A DNA stretch of 64,000 nt from Flavobacterium sp. DG2-3 (GCF_030730925.1 NZ_JAVAMB010000001.1:248001-312000), one strand, 5' to 3'. Shown: positions 15,736-26,036, numbered from the stretch's first letter. The notes: generated by a model not told the origin, from the letters alone. A program made the numbers and translations.

Positions 15736-18138
15736 TTAAAAAATAATCTCTTTACTTTCTCCTTTTTTCAAAACAATTTCTTGGTTTTTATCTCCAAAAA
15801 TCAAAGTTGTCTTACCTCCTTTTTTGGAAGAAACAATAATTTTTTGCAATTTTTTATTGCTCCAATTCATTTCGATTTCGAATCCGCCGCGAGCACAGAT
15901 TCCTTTTACAGAACCTTCTTCCCAAGCGTCTGGCAAAGCAGGCAATAATCTAATTTCATTTTCATCAGATTGCACTAACATTTCTGCAACAGCTGCAGCG
16001 CCACCAAAATTACCATCAATTTGAAATGGCGGATGCGCGTCGAATAAATTCGGATAGGTTCCTCCGCCTCGTCTTGGTTTTTCGGTTTTCTTTCCGTCAG
16101 GATCAACGTAGCGTAATAACTCGCGGAACATTTTATAAGCACGGTTTCCATCCCAAAGTCTTGCCCAAAGATTGATTCTCCAACCTTTTGACCAACCCGT
16201 GGTTTCGTCCCCTTTTATTTCTAAAGTTTTCTTTGAGGCTTCCGCCAAATCTGGAGTTTTAACTGGAGTGATATGATTCCCAGGAAAAAGTCCGAACAAT
16301 TGCGATTGGTGACGGTGTTTCGGGTCATTATCTTCCCAATCAAAATACCATTCTTGTAGATTTCCTTTTTTACCAATTTGATACGGATAAAGTTTTGCCA
16401 ATGCTTTTTCTAATTTATCTCTAAAAGCAACATCGGTATTTAGCACTTTTGAAGCTTTTATCGTTTTATCAAAACATTCGCGAATCATGGCTAAATCAGC
16501 TGTTCCTCCGTAAAAAGTAGCTCCAACAAATCCGTCTGCCAATTTATACTGATTTTCTGGCGAAGTTGAAGGCGATGTGATTAAATTTCCGTTTTTATCG
16601 GTAACCAACCAGCCTAAGCAAAATTCTGCTGCGCCTTTCATTAACGGATAACCTTCTTTTTTTAAATAATTTTGATCTTGTGTAAAAGTGTAATGTTCCC
16701 AAACATGAGTGCTTAACCAAGCTCCCGCCATTGGCCAACACGCCCACATCGGATCTTCTTTTCCGAATTGTCCAACGGGATTGGTCATTGCCCAAATGTC
16801 TGAATTGTGCGCCGCTGCCCAGCCTTCGTTTACTCCATAAAAAGTTTTGGCTGTGACTTTTCCCGTTACCGAAAGGTTTTTGATAAAACTCAAAAGCGAT
16901 TCGTGCATTTCTGAAAGATTGGTGTTTTCTGCCAGCCAGTAATTTTCTTCCAGATTAATATTCATCGTATAATTACTGCTCCAAGGCGGATTTAAATAAG
17001 GATTCCATAATCCTTGTAAATTGGCAGGAACACCCAAGGTTCGGGATGAACTAATTAGTAAATAACGTCCGTAATTGAAATACAGAATTTCGAGATTTTT
17101 ATCTTCTTTTCCGTCGGCGTAACGCAGTAAACGTTCGTCTGTTGGTAAATCTTGAGCCGTAGTTTTTCCTAGATTTAAATTGACACGATTATAGAATTTC
17201 TCAAAATCGGCAATGTGGCTTTGTTTTAATTTATCGAAAGATTTTAAAGTTGCTTTGTTAAGATTTTGCATTGCTATTGTAACATCATCCAAACCTTCTG
17301 TTGCAGGATTTTTATCGAAACCATTAAAACTTGTAGCAACCGAAATATAAATTATAACTTCTGAAGCATTTTTTACCGTCAAAGTCGAACTGTTATTGCT
17401 CACTTTTCCTTCTATATTTTTGACTTGAAGTAAAGTAGTAAATCGTGTTCCTCGTTCTGGTATCTGCAAATATTTTGGCTGTACAGTATAACCTGCATTT
17501 TCATGAATTGGCGCGGTACCTGTCATCATCATGGTATTGTTTCGAATTTCTAAATTTGATTTTAAAAGGCTTTTCAAATTAACATCAAAATTTAAAGCGC
17601 CTTTCTGACTGCTTGTAAATTTGACAGCCATAATCTGATCGGGTGCTGACACAAAATATTCTCGTGTATATTTTACGCCATCTAATTCGTAACTTACTTT
17701 TGTTACTGCATTAGAAATATCCAATTCTCTATAATAATTCGTCGCTTTTCCTTTTTCTGCATTGCTTATTTCTAAGGTTACTAAAGGTGCATACGATTCA
17801 GAGTTCTTTCCTTGAACTTTTTTGTTCAGTTCTTCAGCAAGTTTATAGTTTTCGTTTTTTAATGCTTCGCGAATTGCCGGAATATTTTTGTAAGCTTCCG
17901 GACTCATATTAGCATTTACGGGTTCGCCCGACCAAAGCGTAATATCATTCAAATAAATTTTATCTGAATTCACGCCTCCAAAAACCGTTGCACCCATTTT
18001 TCCGTTTCCTAAAACCAGACTTTCTTCAAAGAATTCTGCGGGTTGTTTGTACCACAATTTATGAGTGGATTGTGCTTTTCCGTAGAAAGATGTTAGAAGT
18101 AAAATGTAAAATGTTTTTTTTATGATTTTTGAATTCAT
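15736..18138 (-). CDS. GH95 alpha-L-fucosidase, periplasmic or exported
   Basis: 800 residues, full GH95 length, Sec signal peptide ending KAQ (about residue 23). The start LWYKQPAEFFEESLVLGNGKMGATVFGG is the family hallmark. Catalytic features visible: the Asn pair in TMNINLEENYW, the Glu in SPSTSPENQ, and the Asp in FQIDGNFGG. Inverting GH95 enzymes remove alpha-1,2-fucose (sometimes galactose) from xyloglucan or glycans. It is the last gene of the PUL, after a 325-nt repeat-rich gap, and would act on fucosyl caps of imported xyloglucan oligosaccharides. Alpha-galactosidase activity is the main alternative. Confidence 0.9.
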   Translation of the reverse strand: MNSKIIKKTFYILLLTSFYGKAQSTHKLWYKQPAEFFEESLVLGNGKMGATVFGGVNSDKIYLNDITLWSGEPVNANMSPEAYKNIPAIREALKNENYKLAEELNKKVQGKNSESYAPLVTLEISNAEKGKATNYYRELDISNAVTKVSYELDGVKYTREYFVSAPDQIMAVKFTSSQKGALNFDVNLKSLLKSNLEIRNNTMMMTGTAPIHENAGYTVQPKYLQIPERGTRFTTLLQVKNIEGKVSNNSSTLTVKNASEVIIYISVATSFNGFDKNPATEGLDDVTIAMQNLNKATLKSFDKLKQSHIADFEKFYNRVNLNLGKTTAQDLPTDERLLRYADGKEDKNLEILYFNYGRYLLISSSRTLGVPANLQGLWNPYLNPPWSSNYTMNINLEENYWLAENTNLSEMHESLLSFIKNLSVTGKVTAKTFYGVNEGWAAAHNSDIWAMTNPVGQFGKEDPMWACWPMAGAWLSTHVWEHYTFTQDQNYLKKEGYPLMKGAAEFCLGWLVTDKNGNLITSPSTSPENQYKLADGFVGATFYGGTADLAMIRECFDKTIKASKVLNTDVAFRDKLEKALAKLYPYQIGKKGNLQEWYFDWEDNDPKHRHQSQLFGLFPGNHITPVKTPDLAEASKKTLEIKGDETTGWSKGWRINLWARLWDGNRAYKMFRELLRYVDPDGKKTEKPRRGGGTYPNLFDAHPPFQIDGNFGGAAAVAEMLVQSDENEIRLLPALPDAWEEGSVKGICARGGFEIEMNWSNKKLQKIIVSSKKGGKTTLIFGDKNQEIVLKKGESKEIIF

Positions 18139-18463
18139 AGGCTTTGTTGTTTTGGTTTTTATTTATCGTCTCCTATTTTGTCATTCCGAGGAACGAGGAA
18201 TCACACTCGTAAATCTACAAAGATTGATAATTCTCTTTGCGGAATTCCTAGTGTGATTCCTCGTTCCTCGGAATGACAAACAAAACGTCCATTAATGCTT
18301 TGCTTGCGTGAGGGATAGGAGAATCCGCCGCGGCGGAGCGGATAGCCCGACCCTACCGAGATAAGAAGGCGTATTTTCGTAAAGTATGTTTGCCTTCTTA
18401 TCTCGGTAGGGTCACGCCCAAATATTATTCATTTCTAAGAACTAAGGACTAAAAACTAAGAAC
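18139..18463. other. 325-nt gap inside the PUL with two large inverted repeats
   Basis: 18179-18278: TGTCATTCCGAGGAACGAGG and its inverse, a palindrome of about 100 nt. 18304-18420: a GC-rich element beginning GCGTGAGGGATAGGAG, with perfect 20-bp arms at 18351-18370 and 18392-18411 (CCCTACCGAG / CTCGGTAGGG) and ending GGTCACGCCC. Either could attenuate transcription into GH95. No gene seen. Confidence 0.8.
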
Positions 18464-20410
18464 TTATTTACTAACTTTATAAACTTCATTTTCTGTAACC
18501 ATTTCCCAATTATCAGTTCTGAATGGCGATGCGGGGAATTTTTCTTTGTTGAACAAATTGATATTCGTATCGTCGTCTGCCCAACCGTAATGCACGGCAA
18601 CTGGATTTTGAACTTTTTCGCTCGAAACTATGATTTTGTTGTCTTTTATTATCGCTTTCGCGGAATGAAAAACTTTGTCTGCGCCTGCGATTTCGAAACC
18701 TTTTAATTCATCGTTATTTGGCGTTGAAAGTCCGCTGCCGATGTTATCGAAAGTTAGGATGATTTGATTTCCTTTTATTTCCTGAGATTTATAAGTTGGT
18801 CCGCTGTGAACTTGTTTTTTGCCGTAAATATTGTTCATCGCGATCGCTGCCAAACGCAAACCAATATCTTGTTTGTTGGTTGGGTGAATGTCTTTTGCGT
18901 TTCCGATATCGGTTGTCACGGCCATTCCGGTATTGGGCAATTTTAAAGTTTCAGATTGTGCTTCGCGAAGTTCTGCCCAACGGCTTCCTTTTTGGCTGTT
19001 GCCTCCAAATTCGTCGAAAGTGGATAACTGCACAAAATAGAAAGGAAAATCGCCTTGTTTGAATTTGCTTCTCCAATCGTTGATCATTAAAGGAAATGCT
19101 TTTTTGTATTGTTTCGCGCGCCAAACATTGGCTTCGCCCTGATACCATAAAGCGCCTTGAATCGCATACGGAACCAGCGGATTTACCATTGCGTTGTACA
19201 ATAATGATGGATAACTGTTTGGCGAAACTTCGATTCTAACTTTTATCACGTTAAATTTCCAAAATCCTTCTAATGGTAAATTTGAATCCTTAAAATCGAT
19301 TTTTAAATCGGATGGATCGCCGTAGATTCCGCCACCGCCACTGTAATCTGTAATTCTAACTGCTATTACGTTTGTTCCTTCTTTCAGTACATTTGCCGGA
19401 ATTTTGTAAATTCTTTTTGCATCCCAAAGATTATTGGTTCCCACTTCTACTCCGTTTACATAGGTTTTGTCTTCGTCGTCTACTTTGGCTAAATGTAAAA
19501 TGGCTTCTTTTTTGGCTTGTTCAGCGGTTAAAACAATGGTTTTACGCATCCAGACAATTCCGTCAATGTTTCCGATTTGCTGGTTTTCCCAAAGTGAAGG
19601 CGCTTTTATTTCAGGCCAGTTTTTATCTTGAAAATTTGCATTTTTAAACTGCTCTTCGTTTTCCATCGAAACTTCAAAACCCTGCACTTTTTTCAAATTG
19701 TCTAAAACCGATTTTTTATACGTTTCAAAAATAGCATTGATATCTACCGTTGGAACATTGGCAATCATCGATTTAAATTCGTCGCTTTTTTCGAAAGCTT
19801 CACGGCTTGTCCATGTTTCAACATTGGTTCCACCCCAAGAAGTATTGATGATACCGATTGGAATTTTTAATTCTGAATATAATTTTCTGGCGAAATAATA
19901 GCCAACTGCCGTAAAACTACCAACATTTGCTGGATCGGCTTCTTCCCATTTTCCTTGCTTTAAATCGTCTTTCGGAGTTCCGTTTAAATCTTGTGCCACG
20001 CCAAAATGACGAATCATTGGATAATTGGCATCTGCAATTTCTTTTTCTGAATTCATGGTTTTGAAAACCTGAAATTCCATATTCGATTGTCCGCTGCAAA
20101 TCCAAACTTCTCCAACCAAAACATTTTTGATGGTGATTTTATTTTTTCCGATAATGATTAATTCAAATGGTCCGCCCGCTTTTTCTGCAGTTAAATTTAG
20201 TGTCCATTTTCCGTTTTTATCGGCTGTTGTTTTTTTAATTTGTTTGTTAAAATGCACTTCGATACTTTCATTAGCATCAGCAAAACCCCAAATCGGAATT
20301 TGTTTGTTGCGTTGCAATACCATTCCATCAGAAAAGATTAAAGGCATTCTAACATTAGCATTCGCTATAACACTAATTATCAATAAAATAAAAACAATTC
20401 TTTTTTTCAT
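18464..20410 (-). CDS. Sialate O-acetylesterase-like carbohydrate esterase (CE20-like)
   Basis: 648 residues with a signal peptide. The SGNH/SASA fold is split. GEVWICSGQSNMEF supplies the catalytic Ser; then a jelly-roll domain resembling the GH2 sugar-binding domain is inserted (about residues 240-385, with NIDGIVWMRKTI and VNGVEVGTN), and LWYQGEANV and DIHPTNK (Asp/His) follow. I recall the same split architecture from CE20 xyloglucan acetylesterases of Xanthomonas, which also sit beside GH95. The likely role is removing acetyl groups from galactosyl residues of xyloglucan. No sialidase or other sialic-acid gene is in the locus, so the sialate name is probably misleading. Confidence 0.85.
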   Translation of the reverse strand: MKKRIVFILLIISVIANANVRMPLIFSDGMVLQRNKQIPIWGFADANESIEVHFNKQIKKTTADKNGKWTLNLTAEKAGGPFELIIIGKNKITIKNVLVGEVWICSGQSNMEFQVFKTMNSEKEIADANYPMIRHFGVAQDLNGTPKDDLKQGKWEEADPANVGSFTAVGYYFARKLYSELKIPIGIINTSWGGTNVETWTSREAFEKSDEFKSMIANVPTVDINAIFETYKKSVLDNLKKVQGFEVSMENEEQFKNANFQDKNWPEIKAPSLWENQQIGNIDGIVWMRKTIVLTAEQAKKEAILHLAKVDDEDKTYVNGVEVGTNNLWDAKRIYKIPANVLKEGTNVIAVRITDYSGGGGIYGDPSDLKIDFKDSNLPLEGFWKFNVIKVRIEVSPNSYPSLLYNAMVNPLVPYAIQGALWYQGEANVWRAKQYKKAFPLMINDWRSKFKQGDFPFYFVQLSTFDEFGGNSQKGSRWAELREAQSETLKLPNTGMAVTTDIGNAKDIHPTNKQDIGLRLAAIAMNNIYGKKQVHSGPTYKSQEIKGNQIILTFDNIGSGLSTPNNDELKGFEIAGADKVFHSAKAIIKDNKIIVSSEKVQNPVAVHYGWADDDTNINLFNKEKFPASPFRTDNWEMVTENEVYKVSK

Positions 20411-20432
20411 TCTTTCTAATTTTAATGTTTTT

Positions 20433-20511
20433 AAACCATATAAGTGATATAAGTAAATTTAAACACAAACTGAGCAGAAACTTAAAATGCCTTATATTAC
20501 TTATATGGTTT
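20433..20511. repeat. Palindromic repeat (AACCATATAAGT type), PUL copy
   Basis: AAACCATATAAGTGATATAA (20433-20452) pairs with TTATATTACTTATATGGTTT (20492-20511). It fills the gap between the BACON-GH5 and esterase genes. The other copy is at 13312-13376. Confidence 0.75.
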
Positions 20512-20524
20512 ATAACAATTTTTT

Positions 20525-22027
20525 CTATTGTAAACCTTCTTTTAAAGCGGTTAAAACTTTTGTATCGAAGACAGAATTATCGGTTCTGTTGAAGATTCCA
20601 AAACCGTTATTTCCGATGCTTCCTTCGTCCCAATAAAAAGGAAGAAGTCCGTTTGCTTTTGCTGTTTTGACCACCGTTTTTAAATAATACGCTCTCGAAT
20701 TTAAATGTAAAGTCAAAGCGTCTCCAGTCAAAGTTGTTCTGCGAATTGCTCCAAATTCTCCTAACAAAACTGGAATTCCTTTATCTACAAATTGCGTTTT
20801 CATTAGTTTGAAATTCTTTTCTAGATCGGCTTCTTCGCCCCAAGTTGCATTTCGTTCCGTATCGGTTGTGGAGTGAAAACCAGCTCCCCAATAGTAGAAC
20901 ATTTTACCCCAAGTTTCGTCTTTGGTTAAACCAGCAAAATTCCAAGGAGAATAATAATGCACTTCGACCATCATTCTTCCTGTAACTTTATCAACAGGCA
21001 ATGTAGTCATTAATTTGTTTGTTTTTTCGATATCGGTTGTTGGGCCCTGAACAACTAAAACACGAGTCGCATTTTTTCCTCCAGTTGAGCGAACCGCATC
21101 AATAAAAGTTTGGTGATACGAATTTAAAACGGCCATTTGTGCGGCATCTTCAACAGCTGGCTCGTTGGCACTTGCAAAAAGCAAATGCTCGTCGAATCCG
21201 CGTAAATGTGTGGCAATTTGTTCCCAAAATGCTTTTTGTTTGGCATTATTTTCTACTCTTTTAGCTTCGGTAATATTGTTTTCCAGCCAGCCACCGTCCC
21301 AGTGAATATTCACTACAACGTACATATCATTATCAACACAATACTGAACCACTTCTTTTACACGATTTAACCAATCGGTTTTGATTTTTGCTGTTGCAGC
21401 GTTTTCTAAATTCTGATTCCATGAACACGGAATTCGAATAGCATTAAATCCGTTTGCTTTTACAGCGTCGATTAAAGCTTTTGTTACTTTCGGATTTCCC
21501 CAAGCGGTTTCTCCGCCCGTTGCTTCCAAAGTATTTCCGATATTCCAACCCAGTTTGATTTTGGCCGCCAATTCAACTGCCGAACTTCCCATGCCCGAAG
21601 CGTCTGCCGCAATCGGATTGGTATTGTAACTTGGATATAAGGCTGTTGCTTCAGCCGCTGCCTGCGAAATTGAAATTGCCACAGACGGAACTTGACTTCC
21701 TGTTAATGTGACCACCGCATTTCTTATCGATGCTGCTGTATTTTCTAAAGCGGTAATTTTTACGATTGTACTTCCTGAACTTCCAGCGCTTTGGCTTAAT
21801 TTTATCCAACTTACAGGACTCGTCATAGTCCATGCAATTCCATTAGAATTAACAGTTACTTCAATAGTTTTTTCTTTGCTTTCAAAATCAATTTTATCTG
21901 TACTGGCTCCTAACGATTTTATACTTACTGGAGGATTTTCTTCCTTGTCTGAACTGCAGGCTAAAACTCCCAAAAAAGCAAAACATAAAACTAGACTCAA
22001 GAGGTAATCTTTGATGGCTTTTTTCAT
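20525..22027 (-). CDS. BACON-GH5 endo-xyloglucanase, surface lipoprotein
   Basis: 500 residues. The lipobox ends GVLAC (Cys24) and SSDKEEN follows, an acidic stretch like flavobacterial surface lipoprotein export signals. A BACON domain spans about residues 35-125, then a GH5 barrel of subfamily 4 type: LGWNIGNTLEA, acid/base Glu in LFASANEP, nucleophile Glu in VLLGEFGA. The same BACON-GH5 pairing is known in the Bacteroides ovatus xyloglucanase BoGH5A. It would cut the xyloglucan backbone at the cell surface to feed SusCD. A 13-mer GTTTAAGTTAAGT in its leader (22041-22053) also occurs upstream of susC. Confidence 0.92.
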   Translation of the reverse strand: MKKAIKDYLLSLVLCFAFLGVLACSSDKEENPPVSIKSLGASTDKIDFESKEKTIEVTVNSNGIAWTMTSPVSWIKLSQSAGSSGSTIVKITALENTAASIRNAVVTLTGSQVPSVAISISQAAAEATALYPSYNTNPIAADASGMGSSAVELAAKIKLGWNIGNTLEATGGETAWGNPKVTKALIDAVKANGFNAIRIPCSWNQNLENAATAKIKTDWLNRVKEVVQYCVDNDMYVVVNIHWDGGWLENNITEAKRVENNAKQKAFWEQIATHLRGFDEHLLFASANEPAVEDAAQMAVLNSYHQTFIDAVRSTGGKNATRVLVVQGPTTDIEKTNKLMTTLPVDKVTGRMMVEVHYYSPWNFAGLTKDETWGKMFYYWGAGFHSTTDTERNATWGEEADLEKNFKLMKTQFVDKGIPVLLGEFGAIRRTTLTGDALTLHLNSRAYYLKTVVKTAKANGLLPFYWDEGSIGNNGFGIFNRTDNSVFDTKVLTALKEGLQ

Positions 22028-22069
22028 TTTATTTGGTTTGGTTTAAGTTAAGTGTAAGTTTTAAAATCA

Positions 22070-22094
22070 ACGCCAGCTTTAAATAGGCTGGCGT
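22070..22094. repeat. Hairpin between GH3 and GH5 genes
   Basis: ACGCCAGC (22070-22077) pairs perfectly with GCTGGCGT (22087-22094) around a 9-nt loop. On the transcribed minus strand the following TGATTTTAAAA is only a weak T-tract, so it is better read as a processing/stability hairpin or leaky terminator inside the operon. Confidence 0.6.
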
Positions 22095-22130
22095 CAATTT
22101 CATTTATAATAAAGAAGAAGAATAACTGGT

Positions 22131-24365
22131 TTATTTAACTGTTACTGCGATTTCTTTTTTGATGTCTCTTGAAGACGTTCCTACTTTAATAGTATATTTT
22201 CCTGGTTCTACTACCCATTTTTTTGAAGTAACATCGTAATAAGCTAATTCTTTAACAGGAACTTTGATTGTTACTGTTTCTGAACTTCCTGCATTAACTG
22301 CTGCTTTTTTGAAACCTTTCAGTTCTTTTGAAGCACGTGTTACTTTAGAATCCGATTTAGAAGTATATACCTGAACTACTTCTTTTCCGTCTGCTTTTCC
22401 TGTGTTTTTAACATCAACCGAAACTTCAATAACATCGTTTTGTGCGTAATCGGTTTTGTTTGTTTTTGCATTTTCTAAAGCAAAAGTAGTGTATGATAAT
22501 CCGTAACCGAAAGGATATAACGGCGCTACATTTTTAGTGTCAAACCAACGGTATCCTACTAAAAGACCTTCCGCATAATTTACGGTTTTGTCTCCAGGGA
22601 AACTTTTTGTTGCGTGCGCTGGAGAATCCATGATGTTTTTAGGCATTGTCCAAGGTAATTTTCCTGACGGATTTACTTTTCCTAAAATAACATCTGCTAA
22701 AGCATTTCCGCCTTCAGAACCATTAAACCAGCTCCAAACCAAAGCTGATGATTTTGCGCTTACTTCATTAATATCAAATGGAGCACCGGCAATCATTACC
22801 ACAATAGTTTTAGGATTAGCGGCTACTACTTGTTTGATTAATTCTTCTTGTCCGAATGGCAAGTGTAAATCTCTACGGTCAGAAGCCTCAGTTTCATAAT
22901 CACGGTTTGAACCTGCAAAAATGATCGCAACATCAGAATTTTTAGCTGCTTCTACTGCTTCTTTAATTTTCGCTGGATCAACTTTATCAATTGTAACAGG
23001 TCCTGTAGAAGTGATATTTCCTAAATTTCCTTTATTTTTTTCGTCGTAACGCTCTAAATATCCTTCAGCATAATTAATTTTTACTGATGAAGGAAGTCTG
23101 TTTTTTAGACCTTCAAGTGGCGTAACTTCTCTTTTTGTTTTTACACCCGCTCCAAATCCGCCAAGGGCATTTTTCTTTGTCGCGTTGTTTCCGATTACGG
23201 CAATAGATTTTACTCCGTCTAATTTTAGCGGAAGCGCATTATTTTCGTTTTTCAATAAAACAATAGCTTCAGCAGCAATTTCGTAAGCGTCTTTGTAATG
23301 TGCTTCTGTTGCGATGCTTCCTTTTGCACGTGTTCCGCCGCCCATTGCTTTGATATGGAATAAACCGCGTAAAATACGTTTTACATGAAGATCAATTTCT
23401 TTTTCTGAAACTTCTCCCGATTTTACTGCGGCAATTAATTTCTCTGCTAACCAAAATTCGTTGAATGGTTTTGGAGTTCCCATTTCGATATCTAAACCGC
23501 TTTTAAGAGATTTTGCTGTAGAATGAACCGCAGCCCAATCCGAAACTACAACTCCTTTGAATCCCCATTCGTCACGAAGGATTTTGTTTAGCATATAATC
23601 GTTTTCACATAAATATTCTCCTCTAAATTTATTGTAAGCGCCCATTATACTATATGCTTTTCCTTCTTTCACAGTCGCTTCAAAAGCTGGAAGGTAAATT
23701 TCGCGAAGTGTACGCTCGTCAATCTGTACATCTACAAAATCACGATTTGTTTCTTGATTGTTTGCCGCATAATGTTTTACGCAGGCCATAACATCTTTTT
23801 CTTGTAAACCAACTACCAACGGCACCGCAATTTTCTTGTTCAAAAACGGATCTTCAGACATATATTCATACGTTCTTCCTCCAAGTGGTGTTCTCACAAT
23901 ATTAATTGCTGGCGAAAGTAACATGTCTTTGTCTCTTGCGCGTAATTCTTCTCCTAAACTGCTTCCGAATTTGTGAGCCATTTCTGCATTAAAAGTCGCT
24001 GCTAATGCTCCGCCCGCTGGATAATACGTCGCAAAATCGTTTGTCCATCCTGCTGGCGCCCAATTGTCACGTGAAATTTCCTCACGAACTCCTAGCGGTC
24101 CATCGGCCATTTTTAATTCCGGAATTCCTAAACGTTTTACGCCTGCGTTAGCAAACATACTGTTCCCGTGAAGCATTCCGATTTTTTCTTCTAAAGTCAT
24201 CTGCGAAATCAATTTGTCGATTTCTGCGTCATGCTCTGTTCCAATTTCTTTTCCTGCGTATTCTTCGGTTTGTGCCGAATTTGAAGCTGCTGTCTGTGCA
24301 TCATTTTTACAAGAAGCAAATAAGGCAAAAACAACCGCTGACAACATTATCATTTTGTTTTTCAT
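22131..24365 (-). CDS. GH3 beta-glucosidase (lipoprotein)
   Basis: 744 residues. The lipobox is ALFASC (Cys19), followed by KNDAQT. GH3 N-terminal barrel with KHYAANNQETNRD and the nucleophile Asp in KGVVVSDWAAVHS; then the alpha/beta sandwich and a C-terminal fibronectin-III-like domain (from about residue 650). It would remove non-reducing glucose from xylose-stripped xyloglucan oligosaccharides. Lipidation anchors it in an envelope leaflet, probably facing the periplasm. GH3 also includes beta-xylosidases, so specificity is inferred from the locus. Confidence 0.9.
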   Translation of the reverse strand: MKNKMIMLSAVVFALFASCKNDAQTAASNSAQTEEYAGKEIGTEHDAEIDKLISQMTLEEKIGMLHGNSMFANAGVKRLGIPELKMADGPLGVREEISRDNWAPAGWTNDFATYYPAGGALAATFNAEMAHKFGSSLGEELRARDKDMLLSPAINIVRTPLGGRTYEYMSEDPFLNKKIAVPLVVGLQEKDVMACVKHYAANNQETNRDFVDVQIDERTLREIYLPAFEATVKEGKAYSIMGAYNKFRGEYLCENDYMLNKILRDEWGFKGVVVSDWAAVHSTAKSLKSGLDIEMGTPKPFNEFWLAEKLIAAVKSGEVSEKEIDLHVKRILRGLFHIKAMGGGTRAKGSIATEAHYKDAYEIAAEAIVLLKNENNALPLKLDGVKSIAVIGNNATKKNALGGFGAGVKTKREVTPLEGLKNRLPSSVKINYAEGYLERYDEKNKGNLGNITSTGPVTIDKVDPAKIKEAVEAAKNSDVAIIFAGSNRDYETEASDRRDLHLPFGQEELIKQVVAANPKTIVVMIAGAPFDINEVSAKSSALVWSWFNGSEGGNALADVILGKVNPSGKLPWTMPKNIMDSPAHATKSFPGDKTVNYAEGLLVGYRWFDTKNVAPLYPFGYGLSYTTFALENAKTNKTDYAQNDVIEVSVDVKNTGKADGKEVVQVYTSKSDSKVTRASKELKGFKKAAVNAGSSETVTIKVPVKELAYYDVTSKKWVVEPGKYTIKVGTSSRDIKKEIAVTVK

Positions 24366-24462
24366 AGATAGTTAGATGTTTTTAGATTTAAAGATTTTGA
24401 TTCCTCACGCGCGATCTGTAAATCCAGTTAATATTATATGTTTGTGGTTTTTTGTTTTTCAT

Positions 24463-26019
24463 TTATTGTTTTACCAAATTTAGAAAAACAACATCATTTT
24501 CATTAATTTTTAATTCTTTAGAAAAAGTTCCTTTTGCGTCGATTGTAATTTTTTCTGTTGCAATTGGATCGCCGTTATTTTTCTTTTTCATCGAATTGAC
24601 CTGCTCACGCGTTAACTGGCTAGGTTTATTTAAAGCCAAATAATCTGCATAAACGTCATTTACTTTGTAGCCTACTTTATAAATTTCTAAAGTATATTTT
24701 CCTTTCTGCAATCCATCAACTTCAACTTTTACAGTTCCTTTTTCTTTTGATGGAAGATCTTTAACATAATAGGTTTGATTCCACATTTTTTCGCCTGGAT
24801 GCGTATTAGTAAAATCCCAAAGCAAAATTTGCACATCACCTTTTGCATTTTTAGTCGTCCATGAAGTTTTATCCGAATTTTGAAGTTCTGTTTCTCCTAA
24901 TTTATTTAAAAACTGATACGAGAAATAAGCCGGCTTCTTGATTCCCTGCGTATTCAACAATCCGAAACCTCCGTGAAAAGGTGTGAATCTTGGTCCCGGT
25001 TCTTCAAAAATATCGGTAAAAACCCAGTAGGACATGGAGTTGGCTGCATTGCCAACTTGTTTTAATTTCTGCAAAATATAAGCTGCCGAATGATAACTGT
25101 CGTGAATTGGATCTGCTGGCGTATAAGACGAACTCCATTCTGTATAATGCAATTCTAAATTGGGTTTGGCCGAATTGGTGATTTGCTTACGCGAATTGAT
25201 AACGTCACCGCTAATGCTGTTTTCGTCTGGACTCAAAACGGTTCCCGAAGTTCCAAATTCGTCCAAATAACCTTGATTTACGCCATAGGTATGTGTTGAT
25301 ACAAAATCCATCGGAACATTGTTTTTTTCGCAAAACTCAATAGTTTCTGGAACCCATCCTGCGCCTGCTGTTGCTGGCCCGCCAACTTTATAGTCTTTGT
25401 TTACATCTTTTACACCACGCGCTGCATAATCGTATAATTTGAAATATTCGGCCTGAGTTCCTGACCAGAAACCTGGTGAAAGATTTGGCTCGTTCCAAAC
25501 TTCAAAATACCAAGTTTTCACTTCTTCAACTCCGTATCTTTCAGTAAAATGCTGGGTTAGATTTTTAATTAGATCTTCCCATTTTTTATAATCTTTTGGA
25601 GGTGTAACATTTCCTTTCCACCAAAAAATAGTTTCTTTTCCGCTTGCCAGTGCATTCGGCATAAAGCCTAATTCGACAAATGGTTTCATTTTTAAACTCA
25701 AAATATAATCGAACAAAACGTCAACGTATTGGTAATTGTATTCTGGATTTCCTTTCGAATCTTCACGATACACTGCCATATCATCAGACAATAAACCATG
25801 AAAACGAATGTATTTAAAATCGCATTCTTTCTTTGCCAATGCCAATTGCTGTTGCCAGTCGGCGCGAAGTCCTTCGTTTGCTCTTCCCGCTCCGATGCAT
25901 TCTTTAAACATGGTGTTTAATTTTCCAGCCGATTTATTGTAATCAACTTTTATCGTTCGGTTTTGTGCCATCAAATGGACTGAACTAATTAAAACTGTTG
26001 CTATTAAAAGTTTTTTCAT
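24463..26019 (-). CDS. GH39 beta-xylosidase-like enzyme
   Basis: 518 residues, Sec signal peptide ending MAQ. The barrel shows YFEVWNEPNLSPGFW (acid/base Glu), THTYGV and ELHYTEWSSSY (nucleophile Glu), the GH39 pattern, followed by a C-terminal beta-sandwich domain (about 390-518). GH39 members are beta-xylosidases or related. Ordinary xyloglucan carries alpha-xylose, so this gene does not fit the basic pathway. It could act on beta-xylosyl side chains of less common xyloglucans or on co-occurring xylan. It lies 97 nt upstream of the GH3 gene on the same message. Confidence 0.85.
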   Translation of the reverse strand: MKKLLIATVLISSVHLMAQNRTIKVDYNKSAGKLNTMFKECIGAGRANEGLRADWQQQLALAKKECDFKYIRFHGLLSDDMAVYREDSKGNPEYNYQYVDVLFDYILSLKMKPFVELGFMPNALASGKETIFWWKGNVTPPKDYKKWEDLIKNLTQHFTERYGVEEVKTWYFEVWNEPNLSPGFWSGTQAEYFKLYDYAARGVKDVNKDYKVGGPATAGAGWVPETIEFCEKNNVPMDFVSTHTYGVNQGYLDEFGTSGTVLSPDENSISGDVINSRKQITNSAKPNLELHYTEWSSSYTPADPIHDSYHSAAYILQKLKQVGNAANSMSYWVFTDIFEEPGPRFTPFHGGFGLLNTQGIKKPAYFSYQFLNKLGETELQNSDKTSWTTKNAKGDVQILLWDFTNTHPGEKMWNQTYYVKDLPSKEKGTVKVEVDGLQKGKYTLEIYKVGYKVNDVYADYLALNKPSQLTREQVNSMKKKNNGDPIATEKITIDAKGTFSKELKINENDVVFLNLVKQ

Positions 26020-26036
26020 TTGGAAATGGTTTTTTT

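Noticed and set aside
18464..20410. Sialic-acid metabolism by the sialate esterase-like protein
   Set aside because: No sialidase, sialic-acid transporter or Nan gene is nearby; the split architecture and GH95 neighbour fit xyloglucan deacetylation better.
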